Position numbers and translations under genes: made by a program. From Aspidapion aeneum (lineage: Eukaryota > Arthropoda > Insecta > Coleoptera > Brentidae): DNA of 64,000 nucleotides. Each line of letters starts with the position of its first letter. The stretch's first letter is position 1. Shown here one piece after another: positions 1 to 12,035 of this stretch. A model generated the notes under the pieces. The model saw nothing but the letters and a program-made list of their open reading frames with translations, searched no databases and was not told the origin of the DNA. The DNA lies in the NCBI GenBank assembly GCA_963576565.1, contig OY755038.1:206619013-206683012 (forward strand). The letters are read 5' to 3'.

Positions 1-689
1 TACATTTTTAAATTAGAAATAAATCCTCAGTTGTAAAAAAGTTGTTTAAGATAAATATAGATTATGAAGATACAGCAAAAAACCAATTTTTCACTGTTCG
101 ACAGTCACGAAAGTCTCTAAAAGTCATATAAAGTTTACTTAAATAAGATCAAACTGAAATAGAAAAGTAAAATAAAATTTGAAAAGTCATGGTTTATAGA
201 ACAAAAATTGAGGCACTATACTTTGGCATTTTTCTGTAACTTTTGAAACACCCTTTATAATTTGTTTTTGCATTTTTGTTTTTTAATTTTAGCTTTTTAC
301 ATTGTGTTCCAGTTGATGTTTTAAATTTTTTTCGGTATTTTTTGGAATATTCTCTCCTTGTTGAAAAAATCAATGTTAAAAAATGTAGAGTCATGTCATG
401 GCGATAGCGAGAACACGAATGACAAATTTAATTTTTGTCGTATGAACTTGATAAGGTTTCCATAAGGTTAAACTTTTTAATTTAATTTTATTTTACATTA
501 TTTCGAACACATACCCCCTCAAGATCAAGTTAATGTTATTTTTTTGGTAGGCTTTAAACATTAAAAAGATTTTCAAATTTTCGTTTATTTGTGTTAAGAA
601 AATTAAATTAAATAATTTCTTTTATTATGAAATAAATATTTTGCCGTGTTTTTATGCATCAACTTTTGGAGTGCCTCATTCCTGTTTAT

Positions 690-905
690 TTTTACTGAAA
701 CTTCGAATAACTCGATAAAATGGTCATTATTTAAATTGAATTCATATTCAGAGCTTTTAGGGCTAACCCTTCAATTATTATTTTATATTGTGTCACGCAC
801 CTTTTGTCTTTTGGTTTTGTTTTTTCTTTTTCGTTTGTTTTTTACCCCAATAACCAATAAATATATAGAATCAAAAAAGTAACGGGGTATTGTGTAACCC
901 ATTGA
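690..905 (+). repeat. dispersed repeat, copy 1 of a direct pair
   Basis: This stretch resembles 3355-3560 in the same orientation. Both contain the words AATTCA..CAGAGCTTT, ACTAACCCTT/CTAACCCTTCAA, GTCACGCAC and a terminal TATGTAACCC or TGTGTAACCC. The alignment is by eye and degenerate. No coding content was seen. The surrounding stretch 1-984 otherwise holds nothing recognisable. Confidence 0.5.
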
Positions 906-984
906 CTATCGTGTTTCGTATTTTAAAGACTGTCCATTAATTTCAATATCTTACCATGTATTTGTTTGAAACTAGACAATGATT

Positions 985-2290
985 GAGTAGTACGTATCTC
1001 TAACCGTTTTCAAGTGTAAACTAAACAATCCAGGCTACTACATATACTACTTGGTGTGCAGTCAGGTGTGACGGCCCGCCCCCTTTTTTTTTTAATCCCA
1101 AGACGCTTGTTTTCCTTAAGGAGTCGTTTCGATATGTTTGGTATGTCCCTGCTTGGTTGACTGAAAACTTATTTATTCTGCATTATCAACGCAGCTTCAA
1201 TAAACTTTCGTTTTCGCTAATGCGACTCCTTATGCTTCAGACCATTGAATCCTGTGATCATTTGACCATGCATGATCCGCTAAACCGGATTTTTCAATAT
1301 CCCCTAATTGGGTACTTTTTAGATGTTCATTTACTCTAACCTGAAGAGGGCGTTTCGTTTCACCTACATGTGATTTACCACACTCACACGGGATTTGGTA
1401 AATACATTCCTTATTATTTGAGGGATTTTCTGGTTTTGTTTTAGTTACAAAACTCTTTATCGTATTTCCCGATAAAAATACTGTTTTTATTTTATAGTGT
1501 TTGGTTATTCGTCTTATATTTTTTAAAATCCCTTGAACATATGGAATATTAACACCCAACGTAGTAATGTTTTGAGAATTTGCAACATTTGGTTTGTTTT
1601 TAATTTTAGAGATCGTTGAGTTTAATAATTTCTCGGAATAACCATTTTATCTTTTTTAATGTTATAGATTTCTGTGGTTAATTCTTCATTATTACTACAA
1701 ATATTTACGGCTCTTAAATACAAACTTCTTATAACTCCTTGTGTTGTAGCAACAAATTGATTAGACTTAAAATTTAGGTACTGTCCCGTCTGTGTTCCCT
1801 ATATACACTGGTTTGAATGTTTCTGTCTATTCGTTTAACAAGAACATCCAAAAAAGTTAGGGCCGAATCCTTTTCAATTTCCATTGTGCATTTGATTGTT
1901 GGTCAAACACCGTTCAGATGGGGTAGAATAGGGGGGGAATAGGGCCACATAGTAAATGTGTCATCCATGTATCATAGCCATAGTTTTGGCTTGACTCTTG
2001 CTGTGTTGATCGCATGGTCCTCGAACCACTCTATGTAGATGTTTGCTAGCACTGGCGAAAGAGACGAACCCATTGGAAGTCCATCATTTTGCACTTAAAA
2101 TTTATGTTTCACTTAAAAGTAAGAGTTACGAAGACAAAGCTCCAATAGATCCATCACCCCCTCCACCGATAGCGTTCTTCTCTCGTGAAGTGTATCGTCT
2201 GTTTATAATTTGTTTTTAATGATACTGAGTGACTCATTTGGTGTAAAGGCTTTCTACATCAAAACTTACAAATCTATCGTCGGGATCTAA
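985..2290 (-). mobile_element. Penelope-like retroelement, decayed copy A (RT + GIY-YIG)
   Basis: This is the 3' part of a Penelope-like element read on the minus strand. The reverse transcriptase end lies at about 2290-1940. It encodes a G-x-PMGSSLSP-like segment and then YMDDTF, the YxDD catalytic motif, but an in-frame stop replaces an Arg codon just before it. The 3' ORF (1559-1230) encodes a GIY-YIG endonuclease-like segment with CIYQIPCECGKSHVGETKR and an R..EHLKS tail, typical of canonical Penelope elements. Frameshifts separate the two parts and no full ORF remains. It is a sister of the copy at 10741-12035, and the two share their 3' tail (words CTCTAACCGTT, CTACTTGGTGTGCAGTCAGG). 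It is certainly non-functional. The exact ends are uncertain. Confidence 0.85.
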
Positions 2291-3354
2291 TTCGATCCGA
2301 CGTGTTCCACAATGGAGAGCCAAGTTCTTTTTGTATAAAAATTTAAAAAAGATGGAAATTCTCAATTACCGCTGAAAATGCAAACATGCGTTTGCGAAAC
2401 ATGTGGGTTGCTTTAAAAAAATCCAAGGAACTATAGATTAAAATAAAAATTTGTGGAGAAAGACCCTAGAGTGTCATTTTGACTGAACCTATTAGTAACT
2501 TAGTATTTTTTATTTCGACCCTCTCTAGTTTGGAATGAATATCTATTGTTGTGATTAAAACCTTGATAAAAACCTGCATAATTGCCCTTTGGTATTTCTA
2601 GAATTGAATAACTACTATTTTGCTGCATTTCAAAGAATTTCAAATTATTTTTCCACTGTTATTACATTATACATATTATTATATGTATTTATTTAAATTT
2701 TATTCCGAAATTTGTTTAATGAATTACTTGGAATTTTTCACCCATTTATTTTGGTTCATTTGAAAATGCTTCAATGTATTTAAACTTATTTAAAAATAGC
2801 CGACTTATCAAAGTTATGTTAAGGCGATCCGGGTTCGATTCCTGGAAAAGTCCCAGTATAAAAGAAAATGTACTTTTATCTACTAACCCCCAAAGTGTAT
2901 CAATGTATTTTATTACATTTTATTTTAAAATGTTAGGTAATAAAATTACTTTTGCCTACTTGTGTATGTAAAAGAAAGTTTTACCGCACCCATACGCAAG
3001 CAAAAAAGTAAAATGTTCGCATATTGTAAAAAAAATTGAGCCTAACCCGTGCGAAAAGCACCTCTTTACAAAACCTCGTGTGTCGTTCTGGCTACTTCCG
3101 TCCGTCGCTTGTGGGAAAGTACTACGTTTCGCACCTGTTAAGTAAATATTAAGTTACTGACTTTCTGATAGTCTTAAGTCAGGACATGCCAAAATTATTA
3201 TTTTGACGAAAAGCTTATATTTAAGTGTATTTAAAAGTATTTTTTTAAATTATATATTAGAACATTTAAAAATGCTTTCTGTGCTAAACAATATTAAACT
3301 TACCCCCAAATTAATTTTTCCAACTTTATATACTCTTTCTATTTCAACAGTAGC
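2291..3354. other. gene-free stretch with an isolated tRNA-like box B
   Basis: No gene is recognised here. At 2828-2845 there is a GGGTTCGATTCC motif, a good match to the box B / T-arm of tRNAs (GGTTCGANTCC), flanked by complementary CC/GG bases. A weak box A-like TAGCCGACTTATC lies about 30 bp upstream (around 2798), closer than in a normal tRNA. It could be the remnant of a tRNA-derived SINE head. This part is low confidence. Confidence 0.3.
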
Positions 3355-3560
3355 TATCATTTTCATATTAATTATTAATTCAGAGCTTTGGAAACTAACC
3401 CTTAAATTATAATATTTTGCGTCACGCACAAGCTTTTTCCTCTTCGAGCTCTGCGTTTGTCTGTTTCTCGTTTTCGATACCCTATAATTAATAACAATTA
3501 TTTGAAACCCACAAATATAGAGTACAAAAAAACAGCTTTTTATGTAACCCTAATGTTACC
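3355..3560 (+). repeat. dispersed repeat, copy 2 of a direct pair
   Basis: Second copy of the repeat at 690-905, in the same orientation about 2.66 kb downstream. Shared words include ATTCAGAGCTTT, CTAACCCTT, GTCACGCAC and TATGTAACCC. Between them the copies flank the Penelope copy A. No coding content. Confidence 0.5.
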
Positions 3561-3889
3561 CAACATGTCGCACGTTACCAAAGTTACCTGTGAGTTGCCC
3601 ACCAACCCTTGCGTAACTCCTACACTCACTGACGCACAACGAGCGGCACATCCGTTTGCTTCTTGCACACACTCTTGTGACCTAAAGGAAAGTTAACAGA
3701 ATTTGTAGACCCAGAAAAATTATGAAGTTGAATAAACGCAGAACAATCAGGGTTGTAACTCAATGCAGAGCAGGTTCCACCAGACGTTGTAGTTGGATGA
3801 CTTTGGCCAGTTCTTAAAATATGTCGCTAGTGCGATTTCAAACTGAAGAAAAGGAAAACCCATGAACTGAGGAAATAAGAAAATCACCT

Positions 3890-5545
3890 CAAATAAATCT
3901 CCGTAGCCCGACATCCATAGAAGTTTTACATTTTTTGACTCAATCAATTCTTAAATTCACAAATTGGTCTCAAACAATTCATTAAAAAGGTTTACCCGTA
4001 CATTTCTAAATTTAAGAAAAAGCAAAATTAAAACCAATGGAATCTCGGTAGCCTGGAATCCGTAGAAGCTGTGACTTTTTTTGTTTCAATAAATTCCTAA
4101 AGAGTGTACATTTCTAAACTGAAGAAAATGGCTGATCACCACAAATTGTAAATCTCTGTAGCCTGAACTCCATAGACGTTGGACTTCTTTGGTCTCAAAT
4201 GTATCTTAAAAATCTTCGTCTGTGTATTTCTGAAATGGAGAAACAAGAAAGTCAATACTAATGGTTTATCACTACTAATCGGGGATTCCTGTAGTCTAGC
4301 CTTCCATAGAAGTTGGGGACGTCTTTTATCAAATCAATTATTAAAGAGTGTCGTCTGTGTATCTCTTAATTGAATAAAAAAGGAATACTAAGGGCTGATC
4401 ACCACAAATCGGAGATCCCTGAAGCATAGAATCTAACGACCTAATCGTGTTTCGTCTTGGCAGGTCGTGTCTGAACTAAAGGAAAATAACGAATGGCTGA
4501 TTACCAAAAATCGACGGTCGTTATAGTCTGGAATCCATAGGAGGGTTTGTTCTCAACAAGTTCTTGAAGTGTGGTGTCGTCAGTGCTTATCTGAACTGAA
4601 GAAAAAGAATGCCAATACGATTGGATGATCAACGTAAGTCATGTATACCTGTAGCCTTGTTTCGTTAGAAGTTTGGCCTTAACCAGTCCCCGCAGTATGT
4701 GGGTATGTTGTGTTTAAAATAAAGATGATAACCAGTGCGAATTGTTGATCACCGCAAGGTAGAGATTAGTTTGTAATCTGAAATTTAGAGGATCTAGTCT
4801 TTTGTCTTTACAAGTTCTTAAATTGTGTATTCTGTACCTTTCTGAGCTGAAGACAAAAGTAACCTAATACAAATGGCTGACGACCAAAAATCGAAGATAG
4901 TTGTAGTCTGGAATCTATAGGAATTACACCTATGATGCCATCTTTTTCTTAAAGTGTGTCGTTAGTGTATTTCTAAATTGAAGAACTGTATTTCTAAATC
5001 TCTGACCTTTTTTACCTCAACCAGTTCCCGAAGTATATTTCCAATATATTTTTAAAATAAATAAAAAGGAAACCATTACGAATAGTTCACAAGACCTATT
5101 CTGTATTTGATCTTTGAACCAATTTTTAAAATCCGGCTTTTGTACCTTTCTGGACTGAAAAAAAAGTACCATCATAGAACTGACTGATTACCACGAGTTT
5201 GGGATCTCTGTAGTCTGGATTCCATAGGAGTTATGTCATCTTTGATGTCAACCCATTTTTAAAGTGTGCAGTATATTTCTGAACTGAAGAAAGCTAAAAC
5301 CAAATCGATGACTCATTACTGGTTGGGGATTACTGTAACCTGCAATACATAGGAGCTAGATGTCTTGTCTCAACCACTATACACTAAGGTCTGTCTCAAC
5401 CAGCTTTTAAGGCGTGTCACCATCGCTGTACTTTTTTGTACTGAAGAACAGGGAAACCAGCAGTTTTCAAAGCGTGTCGCCATCGCTGTACTCTTTTGTA
5501 CTGTAGAACAGGGAAACCAGTACGAATGGCTGATCACCACAATCT
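3890..5545 (+). repeat. degenerate tandem (satellite-like) array, 110-150 bp units
   Basis: A unit of the form GTAGYCTGGAATCCATAGRAG ... TCTCAACCAGTTCTTAAA ... TTTCTGAACTGAAGAAA ... CCAATACGAATGGCTGATCACC recurs about twelve times. The CCATAG-like anchor falls at about 3915, 4060, 4170, 4304, 4430, 4535, 4660, 4790, 4915, 5221 and 5347, so spacing is 110-150 bp and one unit near 5070 is poorly preserved. The units are strongly diverged from each other. At the 3' end a 65-70 bp segment containing GCCATCGCTGTACT and GAACAGGGAAACCAG is duplicated in tandem (5397-5525) and much better conserved. The small ORFs in it are chance readings. Confidence 0.8.
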
Positions 5546-6359
5546 GTCAACATTTGAAAACAATTCAATTTTAGGGCAACAGGGCTCTTTCTATCCTGCC
5601 TTCCCCTCATTGGAGTGCGCACACAACCCGCGTTTCAGTTATCCGCGGACCGTCACAGAGAATAGAAACTCCCCCATTTCGCCCGCGAGTTTCCCTCCGT
5701 ATGAACGGAGTTTCTATACCGATTTCGTCGATCAGACTTTTTCCGTAATGAGTCCTTTTTTAGTCGATTCAAATGTTTTGTATTGGTAATACATTTCGAA
5801 TTAAAAGTTCGGGTTGAGTTCATTTAATAAAATGGTTGTCCCCTGCAGTGGATTAGTTGGGTATGATAAATTGTTTATTTAACTTTTTTTTATTTCAAAA
5901 ACTGAATTTGATTTTTAATTTTTTTGAGATAATATAATTGAAACTGACTGTCGATAACGTGATGTTTTAGGTATTAAAGATACCTAAAAAAAAAATGCGC
6001 CAAGAACCCTATATTAATATTTAATTGATTTTGTTTGACTAACTTTATTTAAATTATGTAAGAAAACGCCACATAAAATGCATACAGCAGAAGTTAGCCG
6101 CAGATAATATGGGTTTTTGAAAACTTGCCGCTTGCAGAGCTTATTGTAACTGACAGATTTTTGCAAAAAATGTTAATTTTTTTTTTATAAATTAATAAAC
6201 TAATAAGGAGACTTCCTATAATTATCTAACTACTAATAAAAAATGTGTCTAACTACTGATAAAAAATTTGAGAAAGTAAAAATAATTTTTATCTTTTTAT
6301 TACAACAAAATAAAAAAAAAATTGGTCATATTATTAGCAAATTAAAGATATATAGAAAA
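5546..6359. other. gene-free AT-rich stretch
   Basis: Nothing recognisable as a gene. At 5590-5760 the base composition is locally richer in CG dinucleotides (around CCGCGGACCG and ATGAACGGAG), with no domain in any frame. At 6220-6265 a short segment, CTAACTACTRATAAAAAAT, is repeated twice in tandem. Confidence 0.4.
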
Positions 6360-7447
6360 AAAACAATATTTAATATGTCACTGCACTATCGGCCTGCATA
6401 ATACTTGCTAGTCTACTAGGCATTGAATTTGCAAAGTTTTGAAACAAATTTGGGTTTGCCTGAATGAAGTCTTCATTTGCTTGTATAATAAGTTTCATAA
6501 GGTGGTTCGAGTTTCTAGGAGTAATATTAATTTTTGTTAATTTTCTTGAAATAAGTGCCCACTAGTTTCGGGAGTATCGGCTGGCCATATAAACAACATC
6601 GACATTGTTCTCTTGAAACCACTGTCGTGATATTTGGGCTGTTTGGACAGAGCAGTTTAGGTAATCCGTGGAGCAGTTGTCTTGCTGGTATACAAAACCA
6701 TCTAAGTAAAGAATCCTGACTTGAGGAAGCATAACTTCTCTCATGATGGTAACATAAGCCTGAGCATTAAACCTACCAAGGATTCTATACAGAGCCCCAT
6801 GGAATCCATCCTCAAACATTCACAGAATATCTTCCGGCTAGGTCTTCATTTCTCGAAATTTATGTTTCTTCGTAGGGCGTTCTTGGTGGCCGATAAACTA
6901 AAATTTGTTTTTGATCACTGTGTGAAATATGTTTTCATCTGTGAACACGTTGCCCAAAAATCTTCATTTTCCAGAGAATAAGTTAAACTAAAAATTAGAC
7001 AGGCTTGTTTTTTTTCTGCATTTGAAAGATTTTTTTTGCTGCCATAGGACTTCTTAATCTGCAATGCCTTATTTGCCTTTGACTCGCTGTAAGTGAACCT
7101 GGAAAATTAGAGGCAATTCTTGCTTTACAGGCGTTCAGAAAAAGGATGTTCTTCTAAAAATTCTATTAGTTGTTTATCTTCTTGGAGCTTGCCTTTTTTT
7201 TGGTCAAGCCACCTTGCTTTCGCCGAATATTTACCTCTTCTTCATATTTTCTTTTCATTCGCACAATCGTCGAAGTGTTTCGTCCATAGTGAGCGGCTAC
7301 TCGCCTTACCGACCAACTGACATCTAATTTGGCCAAAATTTGAGCTTTATTAAATTCGGAAATTTGTGGAGGCATTTTGGAAAACTTGGACAAACCAAAG
7401 ATTATCGATAATAATATAGGACAAACAACAAGAACCGACAATGTCAT
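6360..7447 (-). mobile_element. Tc1-like DNA transposon, dead copy
   Basis: On the minus strand the frame starting at the ATG at 7375 encodes MPPQISEFNKAQILAKL and then SVRRVAAHYGRNTSTIVRMKR, the helix-turn-helix DNA-binding start of a Tc1/mariner-type transposase. After frameshifts, a second segment (6819-6562) encodes AYVTIMREVMLPQVR and FVYQQDNCSTDY, which corresponds to the second catalytic Asp block (QQDN..H) of Tc1 transposases. It is followed by a WFQENNVDVV segment typical of the region before the third acidic residue. The expected WP-rich motif after that is degraded. The region between (about 7165-6820) retains readable pieces in shifted frames. Terminal inverted repeats could not be set with confidence. 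An inactive relic. Confidence 0.75.
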
Positions 7448-8430
7448 GTTTTTGGCAAATAATATAATCTTTGATTAATAAGGGTACAGTTCATTTCATT
7501 ATTTTTGAGACAACTTTTGGCAACTTTTTTTCCTTGGCCTATGCTATTTGCTATTTTTGTGTTGGCCTTGCTATTTGTTGTGGTAAACGTTAGTTATCTC
7601 AAAAATTATGATATGGAGTATAATGAAATGTAAAGCCTAAATTTTATCACGTTTAATCGGCGTATGCATTTGTGTAGTTGGCACAAACCTTGATTTGACA
7701 AATAATTCAATTGAAATATTTATTACAGCATGCATAGAAATACAGAGGGATTCAACAAAAGCTTAACTTTTTGGGTATTTCTTGATGGAATTTGAAAAAA
7801 CCCACGGACACGTCAATTTTGTTTGCGAGGTGGACATTTTTTGAATATCTTGAAATTTTTGTAGGGCTAAACTTTCCCTCTATATTTTGAAAGGGAAAGA
7901 GTGATATTTTATTTTGAAGGTCCTTTAAATAACTTACTACCGTGTAAAAATAAAAATTTCGGAAATCTCTTGTCCGATCTTTAAGACACATTCTGATTTT
8001 TAGATATTGGCCTCCAAAATGACTATGGAGTAATAAAAAAAACCTTTTTATGTACATTTCCGAAAAAAATATAAAAAATCTCGAAATATTTCGTTTTATT
8101 TCTTATCAAAGGATTATTTTGCAGTGCCTCCTATTGCTTATTTTTTTTTCGCTTCATGTTTGAAGGCAAATATATTAAAAACGAATCTTTAGATTTTCAA
8201 AATTTTTATACGGTTGCAAAGAAATTCAAGAGACTCTTAAAACAAGGTATCACTCGGCCCACTCTCCTTATTCAAAATATAGAAAGAAAATTTACCCCTC
8301 GAGGGGGGGTCGCGTTACAAAAATTCTAAGATAAAAAGTGTCCTGTTCAAGGGTTTTTTCAAAAAGGTACGATAAATACTCAAAAAAGTCTCTTAGCCTT
8401 AAAAAAAATAACACCCTGTATAAAACTTTT

Positions 8431-9150
8431 ATTTGAGAGGTTGTACAATCCTGTTTAAGTTACATCTGGTTTAAAGAAATTAAAAATAATAAAATTGAAA
8501 AATATACTACGAGGAATTTATAGCTTTTTTATTCACGGACACGAATAATCATATAAATTTTTACAATAACTTAAAAACTTCTCCAACTTTCCAAGGTAGT
8601 TTGACATACGGTCCAAAAAGTCGAGCAATTCATTCAAAAGTTGTAGAAATCGACCCCGTTTTTTTTAACAGGGCCAGATCTCTTGTGTTTTTTTTTATTT
8701 AATGATTTTAAACGTTTCTTATTTTGGGAAAAAAAGTTTTTTGTTCCAAAGTGTAGAAAAATATAAAAAGTTTAAAAAAGAAATACAAATTTAAAACAAG
8801 AGATAAAAAGTTTAAAAATGCTTAAAAGGAAAATAAATATTATATTTATTTTTATGTAACAGGCATATTAAAAGAGAAAAAATGGTAAGAGACGTTGTAC
8901 AATCCTGGTTGAGTTATATCTGGTTGAAAGAAATTTAAAATAATAAAGTTTTAAAATGTTCTACAACGAATTGAAACAATTTATAGCTTTTTTATTCTAT
9001 GGACTAGAATAATCATATAAATTTTTACAATAACTTAAAAGCTTCCTCCAACTTTCCAAGATAGTTTGACATAAGGTCCAAAAAGTCGAGCAATTCATTC
9101 AAAAGTCGTAAAAATCGACCCCGTCTTTTTCCACAGCGCCAGATCGAGCA
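8431..9150 (+). repeat. direct repeat pair (about 240 bp units)
   Basis: Segments 8431-8671 and 8898-9146 are diverged copies in the same orientation. Both read GTTGTACAATCCTG, then TATAGCTTTTTTATTC, AATAATCATATAAATTTTTA, CAACTTTCCAAG, and GGTCCAAAAAGTCGAGCAAT, and end in a CCAGATC word. The spacing of about 465 bp and the extra shared A-rich spacer suggest a tandem duplication of a single dispersed repeat. No coding content. Confidence 0.75.
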
Positions 9151-10740
9151 TTTAAGACGTGTGTTTTATTTCATTCATTGATTTTAAATGTTTCTACTCT
9201 TTAAAAAAATGATACGCTTTTTGTTTCACAGTGCGGAAAAATATAAAAAGTAAAAAAAATTAAGAGATAAAAAGTAAAAGAAGGTTTAAAAAGCGAAAAA
9301 AGAAACAGCATATTTAATAAATTATTAAATAGTTTATTAAATATAAAATTTAAATTAAAACACAAAATAACAGATATTTTACATTTATTGGAATCTTAAA
9401 GGTAGCTTAGTAATTTTCTATTTTACCATCAGTACTGTTCTATTAGGAGTGTCTTATCATGTTTTAAAACATTCATTTATCAAAAATATTTCTTTGCTAA
9501 AATTGATTTTGTCAATCTCTCAGTTACGCGAAAATTGATTAAATTTTGACAATTTACACTTTTGTATTGTAATAGCTGTGTGTGGGTATTCGCTAGTGCA
9601 TATATGTCTTCAGATCCGTCGCTGGTTTTGAGCTCGCCCAAGAAATCAACTTTATGTCTTTCGAGGGACTCCTGGATAACTTTATAGAAATAAAGCGCCT
9701 TCGCACTGCATACGTGCCCTAGAATTTTTACAGCAGCATTACTCTGGGTTATTATTCTATTTTCTCGTAAATTTCTAAATAGATCCATTGGTAATAGCCT
9801 ACGTCTTCTGCGTTTGTTTATTTGGTTCTAGTTTTTCAATTATTGTATTCTCCTTCCTTCTTTTTTTTTCGTTCTCTCTTTAATTTTTCGGCTGTTTCTA
9901 AAAGAGCTTGAGTTGCCTGTTTTTTGTTTATAACATTTTTTATACAGGTGACTTTTGAATTAACATTAGGAACTAATTACAATAAAGCCAGGCCCTAATA
10001 GTGTAGGGTAGTATTCTGACAGTTTTTCATTGAAAACTGACGGTTGATCTTTCAAAATTGACATAAAAAGTCAAATTTTTAAATCCAGTTGTTTATTTTC
10101 CATTATTAAAGGCGGCACTATTCGTATTTTTATAATACACAAAGGCCTAATTTAAAAAAAAAAGACAGCAGAGACAAGGCCTCGTGTTATCATATTTAAT
10201 GCTATTTTATTATTTTATTCTTTTAATCATGAAATATGTGGAAGATACTTTAAAAAAGTCTTGGGTTTGGGGGGGGGGGTACCCGAACCCCCCCTGGATG
10301 CGCTCATGGCAATAAGTCCCTATTACCTAGCTAGGGCATATACATCAACCTGGTCAAATGCCATTGCGAATGTCAAATGTTAACAGGCATTGTCTAGCAT
10401 TACAAGAAAATGAGCAGTTGGAAAGTGATCTGGAAAACTAACGTTAGTTCTGCAGTCTATTAATATACATGTCAAACGTGTTTTATTCCAGGATCGTATC
10501 CTCACTCTTTTTCGACGAGAATCTTGATGAGATTCAAATCTGGAGTCGTCTGTGAATATAAAACTGTAACCCAACTTTTTTTAAGATGAATTATTCAAAT
10601 CGAAACTACCATATAATGATAAAGATTTATCTTTTTGCTTGGATTTTAAATCAACACGACTATTAAGTTTGACACTGGTAAAGCTACGTTTCTACCACAT
10701 ACCTTATAGCATAAATACCACTGTCTTTATTTATTTTAAA
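9151..10740. other. gene-free stretch with a fragment of a 13-kb MITE-like family
   Basis: No gene recognised. At about 9967-10075 the sequence CAATAAAGCCAGG ... GTATTCTGACAG ... TTCAAAATTGACATAAAAA matches the left part of the inverted-repeat element at 13049-13258. At 10301-10320 GGCAATAAGTCCCTATTA matches the flank just outside its right end. A minus-strand ORF at 9788-9480 (102 residues) has no domain I recognise. Confidence 0.45.
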
Positions 10741-10783
10741 CACGACGTTTCGGTTAGAAAGTATCTCTAACCGTTATCAAGTG
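10741..10783 (-). ncRNA. degenerate hammerhead-ribozyme-like motif in Penelope tail
   Basis: Read on the minus strand this segment has TTGATAA, then a perfect 8-bp hairpin CGGTTAGA/TCTAACCG with a 7-base loop, then GAAACGTCGTG. The order fits a minimal hammerhead core (CUGAUGA - stem II - GAAAC), which is known in the terminal repeats of Penelope-like elements. Two core positions differ (C to T and G to A), so it is predicted inactive. Copy A keeps only part of it. Confidence 0.45.
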
Positions 10784-12035
10784 TAAACTAAACAATTTAG
10801 TCTCTAGGCTACTACTTATACTACTTGGTGTGCAGTCAGGTGTAACAGCCTGCACCCTTTTTAATCCTAAGACGCCTGTTTTCCTTAAGGAGTGGTTTCC
10901 ATATGTTTCGTATGTTCGTGCTTGGTTGACTGAAACTTTCTTTATTCTGTATTATAAACGCAGCTTCAATAAACTTTCGTTATCGCCAATGCAAAACTTC
11001 TGACCACTGAACCCTGTGATCATTTGTCCATGCATGATCCGCTAAACCGGATTTTTTAATATCCCCTAATTGGGTACTTTTTAGATGTTCATTTACTCTA
11101 ACCTGAAGAAGGCGTTTCGTTTCACCTACATATAATTTACCACACTCACACGGAATTTGATTAATACATTCCCTACTATTTGAGGGATTTACTGGTTTTG
11201 TTTTAGTTACAAAACTCCTTATCGTATTTCCCGATAAAAATACTGTTTTTACATTATAGTGCTTAATTACTATTCGTCTTATGTTTTCTGAAATCCCTTG
11301 GAATGTTAATAACACCCAACGGATTATTATTACTTTGAAAATTTGCTACATTTGGTTTGTTTTTAATTTTAGAGATTGTTGAGTTTATTAATTTCTCGGA
11401 ATGACCATTCTGTTGTAAGTCATTTTTAATGTTGTTAATTTCTGTGGTTAATTCTTCATTATTACTACAAATATTTACTCTTAAATACAAACTTCTTATA
11501 ACTCCTTGTTTTGTAGTAACAGAATGATTAGACTTAACATTTAGGTACTGTCCCGTGTGTGTAGGTTTCCTATATACAGTGGTTTAAATGTTTCTGTCTA
11601 ATCGTTTGACAAGAACGTCCAAAAAAGGAAAGGCCAAATCTTTCAATTTCCATGGTGCATTTGATCGTTGGTCGAATACTTTTCAGATGATGTAGAAAAT
11701 TCTGTAGTTTGTCATCATTTTCCGGTCATATAATAAATGTGTCATCCGTGTATCGTAGCCATAGTTTTGGTTTGACTCATGTTGGCAATGGCGAAAGAGA
11801 CGAACTCATTAAAAGTCCATCATTTTGCGCGTAAAACTTATCTTTCACTTGAAAGTAAGAGTTCCGGAGACAGAGCTCCAACAAATCCATCACCCCCTCC
11901 ACCGATAGCGTTGTTCTCTTGTGAAGTTTATCATCAGTTTGTAATTTGTTTTTAATGATACTGAGTGACTCATTTATTGGCACGTTGGTGTACAGACTTT
12001 CTACATCAAAACTTACAAATCTATCGTCGTTTTAA
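10741..12035 (-). mobile_element. Penelope-like retroelement, decayed copy B
   Basis: Minus-strand element, sister of copy A. The RT part (from about 12033) encodes NESLSIIKNKL, a LELCLRNSYFQVKDKFYAQN segment and SSSLSP, which correspond to the Penelope-type RT blocks before the active site. The active site is altered to YTDD (about 11750-11730), and a frameshift follows. The downstream ORFs 11490-11263 and 11315-10980 overlap in different frames. The second carries the GIY-YIG endonuclease: CINQIPCECGKLYVGETKR followed by an R-V-NEHLKS segment. The 3' end at 10741-10780 holds a hammerhead-ribozyme-like motif. It is not intact: there are several frame breaks and the 5' end is missing. Confidence 0.85.

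Noticed and set aside
3890..5545. CRISPR-like array
   Set aside because: Units are 110-150 bp, strongly diverged, in an insect genome with no cas genes; a satellite explains it.
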